Assembly (NCBI GenBank): GCA_934045075.1
Contig: OW203732.1
Span: 13,370,201 to 13,434,200, forward strand
Reading direction: 5' to 3'
Source of the DNA: Yponomeuta sedellus
Lineage: Eukaryota > Arthropoda > Insecta > Lepidoptera > Yponomeutidae
DNA length: 64,000 nt
The translations under genes and the position numbers were made by a program. Each line of letters opens with the position of its first letter. Position 1 is the stretch's first letter. Below are positions 30,060 through 42,271 of this stretch, one piece after another. The notes under the pieces are model-generated. The model was not told the origin of the DNA. It saw nothing but the letters and a program-made list of their open reading frames with translations, and ran no database searches.

Positions 30060-32990
30060 TAAAGAAATAAGTTCACAGATTTTTCTGATGTGCTTATCAA
30101 AACTTTTCATCAACTGTAAATAATATCTATAGGAACAATATTTTGAAGCTCCGCGAGTGAACGGCAAAATTATGCTTAACACATTCGCGTCTGTCTAAAT
30201 TGCATAGTCTGTATCACGTCGAAGTTATGTACATAACATAATGCGTTCCGTAAGTAACGTGATTCCTATCTGGGGATAGCAAGTGTACAGACAGGAAGAC
30301 AGAAGGTGCAGTCAACCAAGAAAACTGACTGACTTATACAAAGATGATTAAGATCTGAGGCACATCCTGACTGGCAAGGATTAAGTTTCTAGGTCTGAGC
30401 TTAAGTATTCTCATCAAGCTACCAAAGTTAAGAGAATATCGGAAAAAAAAATATTTAAAAAAATAAAAGAACCCGCCTGCAGTGATAAATCAACTGAAAG
30501 GGAAAAAATAAGATAATTTTATTTTCAAATGCTAATGTCGAATCAGAAGAGTTCATGCTGCTTTACTTGAGGGACCAAATAATATAACTTTATAAGCATT
30601 ATTTGCTCAAACTGTTGCATTTATTATTTTATATAAAATGATGCAGTCGGGACCCATTAGAGAACTTTAAACAAACAGTAATTCAGCACTACAGCACGTA
30701 CTTAGGGATCTATTTATTGAAGCAATATGAAACTTACTAAGGATTACGGATTAGTAACTGTACTACTCGTACCACAGCGCAAAGCGAGGTATATTACCAC
30801 AGAACATAAAAAAAGAGTAGAAGTAGTGACATGACACATTAGTACGAAAACCAGTGTAACCAAACTGATAAACATAAACGAAACGCATACTAAGAATGCC
30901 AAGCTGCCATTGGTAAATAAAGTCAATGCCGAAAAGGTGTACATCATAAAAGTTTCGAGTAAAATATGCACCTTTTCAGAATGTTAAAAATGATCAAAGT
31001 CAAATGACAATGATGAAATAAGGGTTGGCATTTTGTAGTAACGATACTCTACACTAGATGGAACTACCGCCGCGTCGGACCGAAAAGAACTTTTACCTAG
31101 TAAGACATAAAGTTCAAAATTGAAAAACAAGTACATTCTCAGTTTGGGATGGGACAATGCAAGTTCTAGTTTGTCGATAGGGAGAACCTATCGACAAATT
31201 TTACAAACAGTTTAACACATTAACGGCTGAATACGAATACTGATACTCAGATGTATTTTTGGCGATTTCTTTTTTGCCTGCTGGTTGACTGGTAGAAAAT
31301 GCATCTTTTTTACATTATCTTTTGTGCAATGAAGAAATAATACTAATAGGGTGTATACATATACAAATAAAACAATGGGGTAGATTTCATAATATTTTAA
31401 AATAATATATCTTATTAAAATTAGCTTTAACCCACTGCTTCGTCGGCGTTAGAAATTATAAAAAAAAATACTTTGTCTATCTGTACGCCATGTTTCATAA
31501 CATAAGTAATACTAATTGATGATGGTATTATATAATTTCATTTATACGCGAGAGTCTAACCTGGAAGTAAAGCACATTTTTTCTGGTATTGCTGCATCAC
31601 ATAAGTGCCATCTTCCGCCTTTTTAGTTATTATGAAGTGTTCATGAAAATGCTCTGAATATATTGTGCTCCTCTTCGTTGGGAACCAATTTTGCCTTCTT
31701 ATCGCTGCCATCCATTTTAATTTCGTATCCGGTTTCCTTAGGAAAACTAAACGAAAACTCACTTCCAAATTGTTTTTATTCCGAGAGGGTTGTTTTATCA
31801 TTGCCTCGGTTCGCTGTTGTCAAAGGGGTTGAAGTATTAAGGGTAAATAGCAGAATAATAAAAAACCATAAATCAAATAACATAACAAAACAAAAATCTG
31901 ATGCTCGCCAAGAGAACAACCACTCAAACAGGTAAACAATATAATAAGTAATTTACCTAATGTTTTGAACTGAAGTAAAAAAAACCATATGAGTCGTTTT
32001 CGATAACCTCACTTTACATCTCGGTTGGAATATTTAAAAATGTAAGATTAAAATTACTTTGATAGTTTCTTAAATATTGCAGTCCCTGATAAACTGGTGA
32101 AGAAAAACTATATCGCGATCTAGCTGTGCTCATGTCTTGTATGTGCTCATGTCATGTCTTGTATGAAAGTAATGTATGAGCTCCAATGACAGTTTTTACA
32201 TGCACAACCACCAGCCAGCGACCGGAGCTCATACATTACTACTTTACCCGGCCCGGCGACCGGACGGCTACCGGGTGCATATGAAAAGGCACTTAAGAAG
32301 TACATATAAAATAACAATAATGATTTTACCTACTTAGACGAATTGGAATTTACAATACATAAGTACCGTTAAGTATGTATGACTACTAAGTCATAGACAA
32401 TTAATTATCGATAGATTTTTATCATGTGTGCCCCCATCCGTAATTGAGTAGAATTCAAATTTTGACAGAAACTTCTAGATAATGTACACTATCTTCGATG
32501 AAAATTTAACTTTTTTAACCAGTAAATAAAGGTGGTTTCACTTTCTCATTTTCGGATTGGTTTCCGTGTTCATGTCATTACAAATTTAATTAAAAATCCA
32601 ATAAAATACGTCTTACAGATGAAATGTTACGCCATGATCGGTATATTTTGGTGCCCAACTTTTATTTTTACTCTCTAACACAGCATAACAAGGCAGGTTA
32701 ACAAAGTTTTCACCATTTTTTCTTTACTAGAAGCGCACGGCAACTGAAGTCAAAAAAACTGTCACCGACTACGCATAGGCAATACATTGCTAATGTGAGG
32801 CACGCGGGCACCGCCCACTTACGACTTCTTCTCTTTTTTTATGTTCTGTGTATATTACCTACGTCACTAGTCGTGCCAATTATTAGTGGACAGTCAGTAT
32901 TGGTCGAAGTGATTGGTCGAATGCTCGAATACTATCCAATTTTGTTTAATATTATGTAGGGCCTTCGGACAAAACCATACCGCAATTTAG
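30060..32990. other. 2.9 kb with no recognised gene; two foldbacks
   Basis: Hairpin at 31170-31198 (TTTGTCGATAGG arms, 5-nt loop). Wider foldback at 32168-32184 and 32224-32240 (AGTAATGTATGAGCTCC arms). Frames up to 90 residues (31556-31935) overlap on opposite strands and show no domain. Confidence 0.4.
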
Positions 32991-32994
32991 AACA

Positions 32995-33685
32995 CAAACA
33001 GCGTCATCTGTGGTTGGGTAGAGGAACAAATGCTACAGTACTTTAATTACTTAGAAGTGAATATTATTTGTGTTGCGTTTGTTCTCTATTAATGCTGATT
33101 TTATGTAATCAATGACACCCATAAAATTCTCTTTTAAATACTTTGCACGTGTTAGGCGTAGTTAAACAAAATTATATTTTTTAATTAAATGAATGATCCT
33201 TCTAGATCATTCATTTAATTAAAATTTTTACATGTAGACCAAAGCCGAAATTATGTATACACATGTATTAGAATAAATAAAATATAGCAGCGCCATCAAG
33301 TGGCTAAAAGTGGTACTTTAATTGCTTAGAAGTAAATGTAATTTTTTGTTCCGTTGATTCTCTATTAATGCTGATTTTATGTAACCTACGTCATCCGCAA
33401 AATTCTGTTTTAAATATTTCACACCTATTAGGGGTAGTATTCGAATTCAATAAACTAAATATAACAGCGCCATCTAGTGGCTCCTATCTGTACTTTAACG
33501 AAGCTTCTTAACGAATTTTATTTTTCGTCACGGTTCTGATCGCATAATTATGATTTTATATAGCCTATGACACCCGCGCAAGAATGCCAAATCGAATGAC
33601 ACCTTGTTTAACAAAATCTGACCATTGGTTAAGGAGTTATGAGGGAACATAGAATCGGACATACTTACATACATACATACGCACT
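32995..33685 (-). repeat. three diverged tandem units beside a (CATA)n run
   Basis: Units begin near 33003, 33293 and 33468 with GCGTCATCTGTGG, GCGCCATCAAGTGGC and GCGCCATCTAGTGGC. Each carries a TACTTTAA segment and an ATTATGATTTTATRTAR-like segment. The third runs into the sequence matching 23430-23545 inverted and ends at a short CATA run. A perfect palindrome at 33179-33224 (20-nt arms, 6-nt loop, TTAATTAAATGAATGATC) interrupts unit 1. Confidence 0.65.
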
Positions 33686-33749
33686 AAACACATTACCCTC
33701 CTTTTGGGCTACGCTGCAGTCGGGTAAATACAGAAACACACAGAAATTG

Positions 33750-33893
33750 CAAAGCACGCAAGCGCTCTGAGAAATGCCACTAGCGGTAGTCACGGGACGG
33801 TCACCCATCCCGCACCCTTACCGCGCCTGTTGTTGCTTAATTCAAGTGATTGATTCCAATCACTCGGTTTGCCTAGGCCACGAGCGCTTAGCA
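33750..33893 (-). mobile_element. 5S-derived SINE, head only
   Basis: Keeps only the 5' 140 bp: GCGCTTAGCACAG-side 5' end, AATTAAGCAACAACAGGCGC and GGGATGGGTGACCGTCC on the minus strand. Confidence 0.78.
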
Positions 33894-34029
33894 CAGTCAT
33901 TATATTTGATTTTATTGATGGATAGAAATGAAGACTTTCTGTACGTTCGGTCTCATAAGTCGGGGGCGTCGCGCCGAGACGCGGAGCCCTGGCTGGCGAC
34001 ACGCGGCCGGGCTATGAAATCTGCATGAA

Positions 34030-34398
34030 TTTGCAGTTTTCTTCTAGCTGCACACGATTTATAAGTTGGAAAATTGATTATTTATTGCCTTACCGCCTTT
34101 TTATCTGAGGGCGCCGGCTCGGTGGCGGATACTTTGGATAAAATATCGATGTTACAATGTCGATATTGAATATGCATGAGGTATGAAAATGCAAATAGAT
34201 GTTCGCTAAAATGTCAACTCGAAATATCTATCCATCAATCCACAAAATATTCTCGAAAATTATAGGGTAACGAATGCTAATGACCGAATTTTCTTTGGCA
34301 ATCTTTGCAAAGATTGCTAAAGCTCTTCAATGTGAACACACAAGTTGATTGCTCATATTTTTGTCACATGACCTAAGCTCACTTAAATCCTGTCTATA
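34030..34398. other. no gene or repeat recognised
   Basis: AT-rich; nothing supported. Confidence 0.3.
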
Positions 34399-34803
34399 TC
34401 GATATCAACCCTTTTGTATGTCCCCACTGCTGGGGCACAGGTCTCTTACTGCATCTAAGAATGGCTAGCCCATACTTCACCACGGGGGCCAAGTCCGGGT
34501 TGGTGGAGAATTGTAAGACAGTGGCGAGCCTTACTGTCAGAAGTTACCAAGGCGCCCATAAGGCTGTCAGAAGCCTTATGGGCGGCTTGATAACTTCTGA
34601 CTTCAAAACAAGCCATGTGGCTTAACGACTGCCATTACATGAAAGCCGGTAGCAACGGCTTAGCGTGCCTTGCGAAGCACAGAAGCGCTCGGAAAAAATG
34701 CCTCTAGCGGTAGTCGTGGGACGTTCACCCATCCTGCACCTGATCGCGCCTGTTGTTTCTTAACTCAAGTGATTGATTGATTCCGATCACTCGACTGAAC
34801 CTC
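34399..34803 (-). mobile_element. 5S-derived SINE with an internal inverted duplication
   Basis: Full-length minus copy enlarged to about 405 bp. At 34536-34601 the segment between TACTGTCAG and the CTTCTGAC block is a near-palindrome: a 30-nt left arm, a 5-nt loop and a right arm that is its inverse with two mismatches. Other copies have a single copy of this segment. The right arm carries the family consensus; the left arm carries the two changes. Confidence 0.82.
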
Positions 34804-34809
34804 ATAACG

Positions 34810-35018
34810 GATACGCCCTTATCCAAAATTGAAATCGATCTCAGATTGTTTCCTAACCGAAGATCGATCTCCGATCTGCATCCCAATAACAAAAAAGGCA
34901 GACGCATTTTTTTGTCAGACTGATTTCTCAGTCAACATCGATTTCATCGTGTCGATTTTTCCCGCGTGAGAAAACAAGGGTTAAGAAAAATCAGCAGCCA
35001 GGCATAAGATTACTTAAG
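34810..35018. other. no feature recognised
   Basis: Short spacer; ATCGATCTC repeats loosely. Confidence 0.25.
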
Positions 35019-35020
35019 CG

Positions 35021-35720
35021 TTAAGGCGCTTCGGGGTGTTAACTAGCGCCACTAATGCATAAAAAACATAACTTGTTTTATAGAGAACACAACACAACAC
35101 ACATATTTTTCTGCACAACCAGAAAAATATTAAAATTCAAAATTCAAATCATTTTATTTCAACGTAAAGAATTTACATTCTGTTTGCTGAATGTCAATGT
35201 ACAATGTAAAATGTAAGCAGCCGCCTTCGGGCCGTATTGTAGTGGAGAAAAAGGCAGCGGAAAAAAAAAACTCCACTCTGACCATCTTTTCTCAAATCTT
35301 CTTAAAACCAAATGTATTTGGTTGCCATTATGTAAACCTAATAAGATTTCATGATTGCCATTAACAACCCTAAATGCTAAAGCATTACAACCATGATTCT
35401 CAAATCTAAGTAATTAAGTAAGTTTTATAATACGTTTATATAATAAGTGAACATGAGAAATCTTAACAACTCTGACAACTTACTATTCACGACAATCAAC
35501 AACCAAGGACTTTAATCACTCTTCACGGAAAAACGGCCGTTTTTAGCGGAAGTCGCTTAAAGTTCTAGTCTTCTAATCCTACATTCTAGATTGTAGGTTC
35601 GAAAAATAGTGGTTTAAATAGTAGATATTTCATGTTCACTTTTAGTTAAAAACGTTTTATAAAATAAGGTATGATGTTTTTCATCCGTGGCGCTCTGGTT
35701 AGCACCCCGAAGCGCCTTAA
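35021..35720. mobile_element. TTAA-flanked TIR element with a LINE-end insertion
   Basis: TTAAGGCGCTTCGGGGTGTT at the left and AGCACCCCGAAGCGCCTTAA at the right form long inverted ends. Inverted similarity continues inward (AACTAGCGCCAC / GTGGCGCTCTGGTT; ACTTGTTTTATA / TTTTATAAAATAAG). A LINE 3' end at about 35083-35270 (GAGAACACAACAC, CAACCAGAAAAATATTA, CAAATCATTTTATTTCAACG) is inserted in the left arm. No transposase. Confidence 0.8.
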
Positions 35721-35724
35721 CTCA

Positions 35725-36120
35725 GAAAGATGAAGCAACTGAAGTAACGAACACATTATTAAGATGCGCCCGGCATACATATAACGTTGCCAATTATTTC
35801 CACATTTACACGACCTTAATAAGTTTCTTAGTGCCGTAATAAAAGAATAATATGGGAGCACAAATGGGGGACCGCGAGCATATTTTCTTTATCTATATAT
35901 AAACCACATGTTGGATCAAATGGAAGGAAAGAATGTGGTTATACGTAGCTGTAGGTATCTTAGTAACGGTGGGAGCCCCGGAATTTTATATGAGAATGGA
36001 TGATAGCAATTCTTCCTCTAGGATAATGCATGGTAATAGATAATAATATTCCACCGCATCAAACAGGTCTGTTTTGTTTAGAGGTATGTTCGTACAACAG
36101 GTTTCATGATAATATAGTTA
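35725..36120. other. no gene or repeat recognised
   Basis: Nothing supported. Confidence 0.3.
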
Positions 36121-36185
36121 GTTTACCAGCGTGCGTGCATGCAAAGACTAATGAATGTTAATGAAGCGAAACAGATAATGTCAAC
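36121..36185 (+). repeat. LINE 3' end scrap
   Basis: AGCGTGCGTGCATGCAAAGA followed by CTAATGAATG matches 2905-2950. Confidence 0.5.
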
Positions 36186-36282
36186 AATATTGGTTTCATC
36201 GACAGGTAAGAATATCTGCGTAGGTAACAGGTAAATGTGTGCAGTCAAAACTCAATCCTTAACGTAACTTATTAGAGTCTTT

Positions 36283-36510
36283 TTCTTCTTCTTCAGGCTA
36301 TATTAGTCCACTGCTGGACACAGCCCTCCCCTAATGAGCGCCATAGCGCAAGGTTGTGCCATCATTGGGGGTAATGCCCATAATCCCCACGCTGGGCATG
36401 CGGGTTGGGGATCGCAGTTTAGTGGAATTGTTCTGCAGAGGGCGCTGCTGCCCACCCCCCGGTTTGTGTCCCTTAGTCGCCTTTTACGACATCCGCGGGA
36501 AGAATTTAGG
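36283..36510 (-). mobile_element. RTE-type LINE end joined to a second conserved block
   Basis: TTCTTCTTCTTCAGGCTATA, CCACTGCTGGACACAGCCCT, then TAATGCCCATAATCCCCACG and the widespread block CGCCTTTTACGACATCCGCG. The latter occurs in coding parts of lepidopteran LINEs, so this copy may extend further into the ORF than the others, with an internal join. Confidence 0.6.
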
Positions 36511-36658
36511 TACTTATTAGAGTAGACGTATATAAAGGTTAATGCGCTGTAGACTGTACAAACCATTTGGTGTTACGTAGATTGAATATTACTTGGTATA
36601 GGACAATGATATACGAATGGAGTTCGTATAGCGTATATTTGATAAAGTTATGTAAGCC

Positions 36659-36868
36659 CTTGGTGCCGGCTGTCATGTAATGGCAGTCATTGAGCCGTGT
36701 CAGAAGCCTTATGGGTGGTTTAATGACTTCTGACGATAAGGCCCGTCACTGTCTTACAATCCTACAGCAACTCGGACTTGGCCCCCGTGGTGGAGTATGG
36801 TCTAACCTTCCTGTGATGCAGGAAGAGACCCGTGCCGCAGCAGTGGCGACATACAAAGGGTCGATATC
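36659..36868 (+). mobile_element. 5S-derived SINE, 5'-truncated
   Basis: GGTGCCGGCTGTCATGTAAT to GGGTCGATATC. Head absent. Confidence 0.8.
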
Positions 36869-37040
36869 AATCAATCACGTAAATCCTGATATTCCGAAAA
36901 ATGTCAATCTGAGAAAAAAGTCATGGAGCAAAAGTAATTTTGAAACGCAAATTCTAGTTGGGATGCCTTAGTTGTTGTAGGTAACTTTTTAGCATTTTAC
37001 AGGTAACTTTTTAAGCCCACATCTGTTAATCCACTGGGAT

Positions 37041-37216
37041 GATTTTAAAAAACCTGTTAGAGGCTAAACAATCCAGCCGTGCCAGGACTCGAACCCGCGA
37101 CCACTGGCTAACCGTGCCAGAGGGAGCGGGTTTGAGTCCCGGCATGGGTAAAATTTTTAGCCTCTAATAGGTTTTTTAAAATCGTCCATAGCACGAGTTA
37201 GTGCATTAAAAATAAT
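37041..37216. repeat. foldback form of the tRNA-like repeat
   Basis: Left arm (GATTTTAAAAAACCTGTTAG, AGGCTAAACA) is the inverse of the right arm (GCCTCTAATAGG, TTTTTTAAAATC). Between them, inverse and direct T-arm halves (GACTCGAACCCGCG and GCGGGTTTGAGTC) meet near CCGTGCC. The leader and half of the core have been replaced by an inverted copy of the trailer half. The right-end block AGCACGAGTTAGTGCATTAA is present. Confidence 0.75.
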
Positions 37217-37219
37217 ATA

Positions 37220-37780
37220 ACCACTGGGATGAGTTTACTTGACAATCTTGCTTAGGATCGGTTTTTTCAATTGAGAATTTTACTAAGTAAATACTTCAGT
37301 AACATTCCGTCACGCTCTGTTCTGAGAAAATCGAAGAGACAGCACTACAGTTAACTAATTACTTAGCGAAATTCTCAATTCAGAAACTGGCTCTTGAGTC
37401 AATATGGAGTGCTCGTGGAAACTTCAGAGTACACTGACAAATCGCTGAAGCGGTTTTTATACCTTCTCCTAAGCACTCGGCTAAATACAAAGTTGGCTAA
37501 GAGGTCGCAGCATTGTTTTGATATGTTGCCGCTGATATTGAATTATGTGAAATCCAAACATCGCGCGGTATCGGTGCGACGCGGCGCGCATAAATTCGTC
37601 GACTCGCTACGGCTTGGGATCCGTCGTTTTACCCACTGAGTCTAGCATCCTATACAATACCATGTCCCTACACACACAAACAAACAAATATACCACCGTC
37701 GGTCCTAACTTTGTAACGTTGGATAGAATCTACACATCTAAGCAGAATCAATATCTCTTAAGATTATGGATTTTTCCTAT
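37220..37780. other. no gene or repeat recognised
   Basis: The frames at 37394-37865 have no domain character. 37560-37620 is locally GC-rich (GTGCGACGCGGCGCGC). Confidence 0.3.
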
Positions 37781-37784
37781 CTTA

Positions 37785-38065
37785 AGAGTTCATTGTCTTA
37801 GGTACATTTTTAAACTAACTATCATTCGTTCATGTTTTCTGTGCCTTTGTAGTGCAAATAAATAATTTTCATTTTCATTCCAGTCCTAGGGGGCTGAAGC
37901 TACTCTGGAAATTATTGTTCCGAATTGCGCCACATTACTGCTGTATGTCACAAGAACCGTTTTAATTATATGAAATAGTATTGAACGTACTCGTATTAAA
38001 ACTGGAACACATACCAATTGTAAAGTTATTTTTCTGGCGGTGCAATAAAGTGTGATCTATCTCTA
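37785..38065 (+). repeat. two probable LINE 3' ends
   Basis: GTGCAAATAAATAATTTTCA with TTTTCATTCC ends one at about 37880. GGTGCAATAAAGTGTGATCT with ATCTCTATC ends another at about 38065. Both have polyadenylation-like AATAAA motifs. Confidence 0.45.
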
Positions 38066-38157
38066 TCATCACCTTTTCTCAAGCCTGAGAATATGAGACA
38101 TATTTTTGGAACACGCAATTTTGTTTTCTTTATTTATTTAAAAGTTATTTTTTAGAA

Positions 38158-38490
38158 GAAGAAGAAAAACATTTATTTAACGCCACATGGACATATCAAA
38201 TTTTACAAGAAAAGGAAAAGAAAAGAAAGTAGGAATAAAACAAAAGCAGAAGACAAGAGAAACTACAAATAAATGAAATGAAAACAAATCCCAACACTAC
38301 ACAGCATGTCGATGCAGTGGAAAAAAGGCCTCATGCTCAGTATAAGCTGTTTGCACCCACAGCACTGATTTTTAGCGAGGGCTTTCTGGTGACTCACGGA
38401 GCATCAAAACGAAACAAACACGCACTCACACTCTCATATGCAGCCATACTTACAAGTACAAGTACACTCACAAATATATACCCATAAACA
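38158..38490 (-). repeat. probable LINE 3' UTR
   Basis: GAAGAAGAAGAAAAACATTT then ATTTAACGCCACATGGACAT and CTCATATGCAGCCATACTTA. Looks like a minus-oriented LINE 3' UTR with a TTC-rich tail. Confidence 0.45.
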
Positions 38491-38494
38491 TACA

Positions 38495-39280
38495 TAGTGA
38501 TAAATAATACTTCTAGCAGTGGACGATTACGGGCAGTTTGTAATTGTACAATCCTTCGTCAGGGCCTTGAGTTGAGACCCTACCCGCTCGATTTGGAATA
38601 GTATAAGAAGTTGCATGGCTTAAAGCAATAGACGCCCACTGAACGAGGTTCCAACCCCCGGTCAGAGGGGTGCAGGGCTGCCGCGCTTCTTGTTCGACGA
38701 TAATTTATGTACTGAAAGTTGTCCGGGAAGAGCGCCGCCCGCTCCCAAAACAAACTTATTCATGTCCCCGGGAGTTAATCGCCCAACACAATAGGGAATA
38801 GCCGAATGCGAGTGAAAAGGACGCTTTCGATGTACTATCGACTAGAATTGTGGTGTGCCGCCGCTAGGATTGTTTTCTGCTCAGCGCCATGAGCACTGTG
38901 TTAAAAGAGCTTTTAAATTTGTAATTTTTATCTTAAGTCGGCTTTTGACTAGGTTTATAGATATAACATTATTATAGCACAGTGTAAACCGGTCTTGTAC
39001 AAAATGTATGACGAGTGGTAAATTATTATATCTCAAGATATAATACATGCCATAGTGAAAAGCCGGCTTGACGTCTCTGTTTGAAGTGGTTGCCGTTTAA
39101 AATAAGTTACCTTTTCCTAAAAAGGACATAAAAAAAATTGCGTTAAAAAAGTTTGCCTTTTCATCTAGGTACGTAATGAGATAATTTATACAGCGTCTAG
39201 TGGCGCCAATTGCCAATTGTCATCATAAGGTAACATTACATTAACATTAGTTCCTCTGATTAAGTTTTCCTTTTGTTCTC
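38495..39280. other. no gene recognised; moderately GC-rich part
   Basis: 38540-38900 is more GC-rich and appears single-copy, but no ORF or RNA gene can be supported. Confidence 0.3.
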
Positions 39281-39286
39281 CGTCTA

Positions 39287-39493
39287 CATAACATAACATT
39301 TACATACAGGCACATACATTGATTCTGGCCCCACACTAGGATACCTTGTGTCATGGCAACTAGAAACAATGACATCACAAACATGTAAACATCCAAGACT
39401 TGAGCTTTTTATTTTTGTCCCAAGCCGGGTTTCGAACCCGGGACCTCTTGCGTGGTAGGCAGATGCGCTACCGCTACGCCACACAGGTCGTTA
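39287..39493 (-). mobile_element. tRNA-derived SINE (third head type), dimer unit 1
   Basis: Tail AACATTTACATACAGGCACA, CACACTAGGATACCTTGTGT, AACATGTAAACATCCAAG, then a head with box B inverse GGTTTCGAACCCGGGACC and TGGTAGGCAGATGCGCTACC. Confidence 0.8.
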
Positions 39494-39700
39494 CGTAACA
39501 TAACATAACATTTACATACACGCACATACATTGCTTCTGGCCCCACACTAGGATACCCTGTGTCGTAGGAACCAGAAACATCGACTTCACAAACATGTAA
39601 ACATCCAAGACAATCGGTTTTTTTGTCCCCAGCCGGGGTTCGAACCCAGGACCTCTCGCATGGTAGGCAGATGCACTATCGCTGCGCCACAGAGGTCGTC
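39494..39700 (-). mobile_element. tRNA-derived SINE (third head type), dimer unit 2
   Basis: Second, diverged copy directly abutting the first in the same orientation (corresponding bases 213 bp apart): CCACACTAGGATACCCTGTG, box B inverse GGTTCGAACCCAGGACC. The pair resembles an in-tandem SINE insertion. Confidence 0.8.
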
Positions 39701-39704
39701 GTTG

Positions 39705-40900
39705 AACTGTGGAGTGAAACAGATATGTTTTCTACTACAGAAATATCTACCCAAAGCTTCCTTTATGGGACCCCTATTTCTGGAGGGTGCAGGCATAAGA
39801 ACATTATGGCCTCGAAAAAATATATATATATCAGATATTGATTAGAACAAGTAAAAACTTGAACTAAAATGTTATTTCAAATTGGTTCTCATAATAAAAC
39901 TCGTTTGTATTAATCAGTAGAATATCCTTATACGAGGGCTGCTACTTACCCAACTTTACCCACCAACCGAAAAATATTAGCGGCCAGTATTTAAAAAAAG
40001 AACGAATTTGACCATGGAGGTCAGACATTGCGTTTAAAATTATTGGAATCCCAGATTCCGCATACATAAGTAGCAGCCTATGTATGACGTCATAATTACA
40101 TTTTTATGTATGATATAGTGAAGTGTGATTTAGTATTTCTTAATTATTCGCAGCCTATGTATTGTTGGCACCTTTCTGCTAAGTCTTGTATATTAAGAAT
40201 TTGTGCCCCCACTTTTAATTAAGGATGATGATCATTAATAAGAATGACGAACTGCAACTAAGCGGCAAGTAATAAACTATGAACTTACAAAATAGTGTGG
40301 GTAAATAAAAAAAATGGTTTGTCTATAATTATTTGTAATCACTACGAGATCGACTTTGCGTCGACTGCCTGAATTCTTGCTTTGCGTACCGAGATGGCGT
40401 GAATCTAATGCCCGCACAAACGCAAAAGTCGAGAAACTGGAACACCATCTAAACAACATTGGTGACTATACATTTCATAATGGTCCAATATGGATCGTGT
40501 GAATTTATAAGTTCCGAGTTGGCCCCGAAACGGTCTGGGACCTCCCGGTGTTCTTTGAGCCACTAATGCGTTTTAGATTATTTTGCCGGTGAAAGGTTTT
40601 GCTTTGTATTGTTTGTATGGGTACAGTAGCGTGGTTCGGGAGAGCTTGATAACTCTATCGGTGGGACAAAGCTAAGCAAATGAAATGGGCAGAGACGAAG
40701 ACGGATTTGCGATGAGATTAGTTAGAGTTCAATACTATTGTAGTATAGCAGCTTTTAGGCGACAAATTATTAATGATTTCTTTTTGTTTCAATGCAGAGG
40801 TTTAATGACATTACTAAAAAGTTTTTATTATCAAATTGTATTTAATTCTGATAATAGAGAAGAGCGACCCATATTATTGTAAGCAAGGTAAAAGTCAAGA
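39705..40900. other. no gene or repeat recognised
   Basis: 39930-40110 contains GGCTGCTACTTACCCAACTT and GTAGCAGCCTATGTATGACG, which could be loose inverted ends, but support is weak. No ORF. Confidence 0.3.
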
Positions 40901-40904
40901 GTAC

Positions 40905-41432
40905 GAAAAAAACCGGCCAAGTGCGAGTCAGACTCGCGCACCGAGGGTTCCGTACAAACCTGTATTATAGACCTGAGTATTTGGTATGAATTTCAATTTA
41001 ATACCTCTACGCGTTTATGAGGAAATGGGTAGTAAGTTTAAAATTATTAATAAAATATATATTATGTGATGTAACTAAAAATTTATGGTTTTCGTAATTT
41101 TTCCTTTATCTATGCTATAAGACGTTGCTTCGTACCAAATTTCAAGATTCTGAGTTCACGGGAAGCACCCTGTAGGTTTTGATTCCCTTGCAAGTGTCGA
41201 AAATTTGCGGCATAAACGGCTGTATCTTTTGATTGCGTTGGCTTAGAAGTTTGATTTTTTCACAGCTTCAAGGGACAGTAGACCTGAGTAATTGATATAA
41301 ATTTCAGCTTCATACCTCCACGCGTTCCTGAGAAAAAGGGTCTTGACAGACGGACGGACGGACAGACGGACAACAAAGTGATCCTATAAGGGTTCCGTTT
41401 TTTCCTTTTGAGGTACGGAACCCTAAAAATCT
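40905..41432 (+). mobile_element. widespread non-autonomous element (CCGGCCAAGTGCGAGTC)
   Basis: Begins AAAAACCGGCCAAGTGCGAG and GGGTTCCGTACAAACC; ends GACAGACGGACGGACGGACA, GGGTTCCGTTTTTTCC, GAGGTACGGAACCCTAAAAA. This motif set is very common in lepidopteran genomes. The end holds a small GGGTTCCGT/ACGGAACCC foldback. No coding capacity. I am sure it is a repeat, less sure of its class. Confidence 0.72.
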
Positions 41433-41439
41433 AATGCAA

Positions 41440-41884
41440 TCCCTAAAGAGTACATTCAGCCGGGCAAAGAGCACATTGGACCTTAGACATATTTCGTCCC
41501 CACCGAGGATTGGCAAATTCAAGCGCTGAAGTATTTGAATACCCTAAAAGCAACGTATTTATATAAATGTTATCCATTGTCAGCCCATAGCTCTGTCCTG
41601 CGTCACAAGAATTTCCTCTACTTTAAAATTTATAATTATTTATTACCAGCTGAAGTTACATGCATCTTATTAACAATTATTAATTTCATTAACTTCCTTG
41701 AGCTTTATTATATCTCTGCTAAGTGACTTTTAATGAGTATTACTTACATGTACATTAGTGATTTGTTTCGAGTTCTCATTATTTTATCTCAAAGCGTACA
41801 AGACTCATTGAACATTATTTAAAAAAATATTTGATCTCAATCGAGGGGCCTGTTGAAATAAATAAAATCGTGATAAAGATTGTT
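41440..41884. other. no gene; scrap of the 29065-type repeat
   Basis: 41490-41545 (GAGGATTGGCAAATTCAAGC) matches 29140-29170. Otherwise nothing. Confidence 0.4.
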
Positions 41885-41990
41885 GAATGAATGAATGAAT
41901 AAATAACCTACATTCTTTATTGCACTAAAACATAATTTGTACAAAGGCGAGCTTAATACTAGATAGTATTTTCTTCCAGCTTACCACGGT
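41885..41990 (-). repeat. LINE 3' end with a GAAT tail
   Basis: GAATGAATGAATGAATAAAT, CTTTATTGCACTAAAACATA, TAGTATTTTCTTCCAGCTTA: inverse of the ends at 27230 and 42272. Confidence 0.7.
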
Positions 41991-42271
41991 GATGCGGACA
42001 GTGGAAGGGGTAGTGCCAGTAAACAATATAAAGTACGAGTAATTTATTACATAAACTAGATTAACTAAATAATACAAATATAGTTTAAAAACACACATAT
42101 GTAAAGTAGTACGAAAAATATAAATCTTACTCAAATACATATCTACTGCAATCTACATACCTACTAATAATCAACATTACTTTCGTTGTTTTCTATATGT
42201 AATAAAAAAATTCGTAATATAATCTGTGAAAATGTAGGTAACTCCAAAGTAGTCCAAAAACGCTCCATACT

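Noticed and set aside
30744..31935. Possible host exons (frames of 75-90 residues)
   Set aside because: No domain, no consistent splice signals, overlapping frames on both strands.
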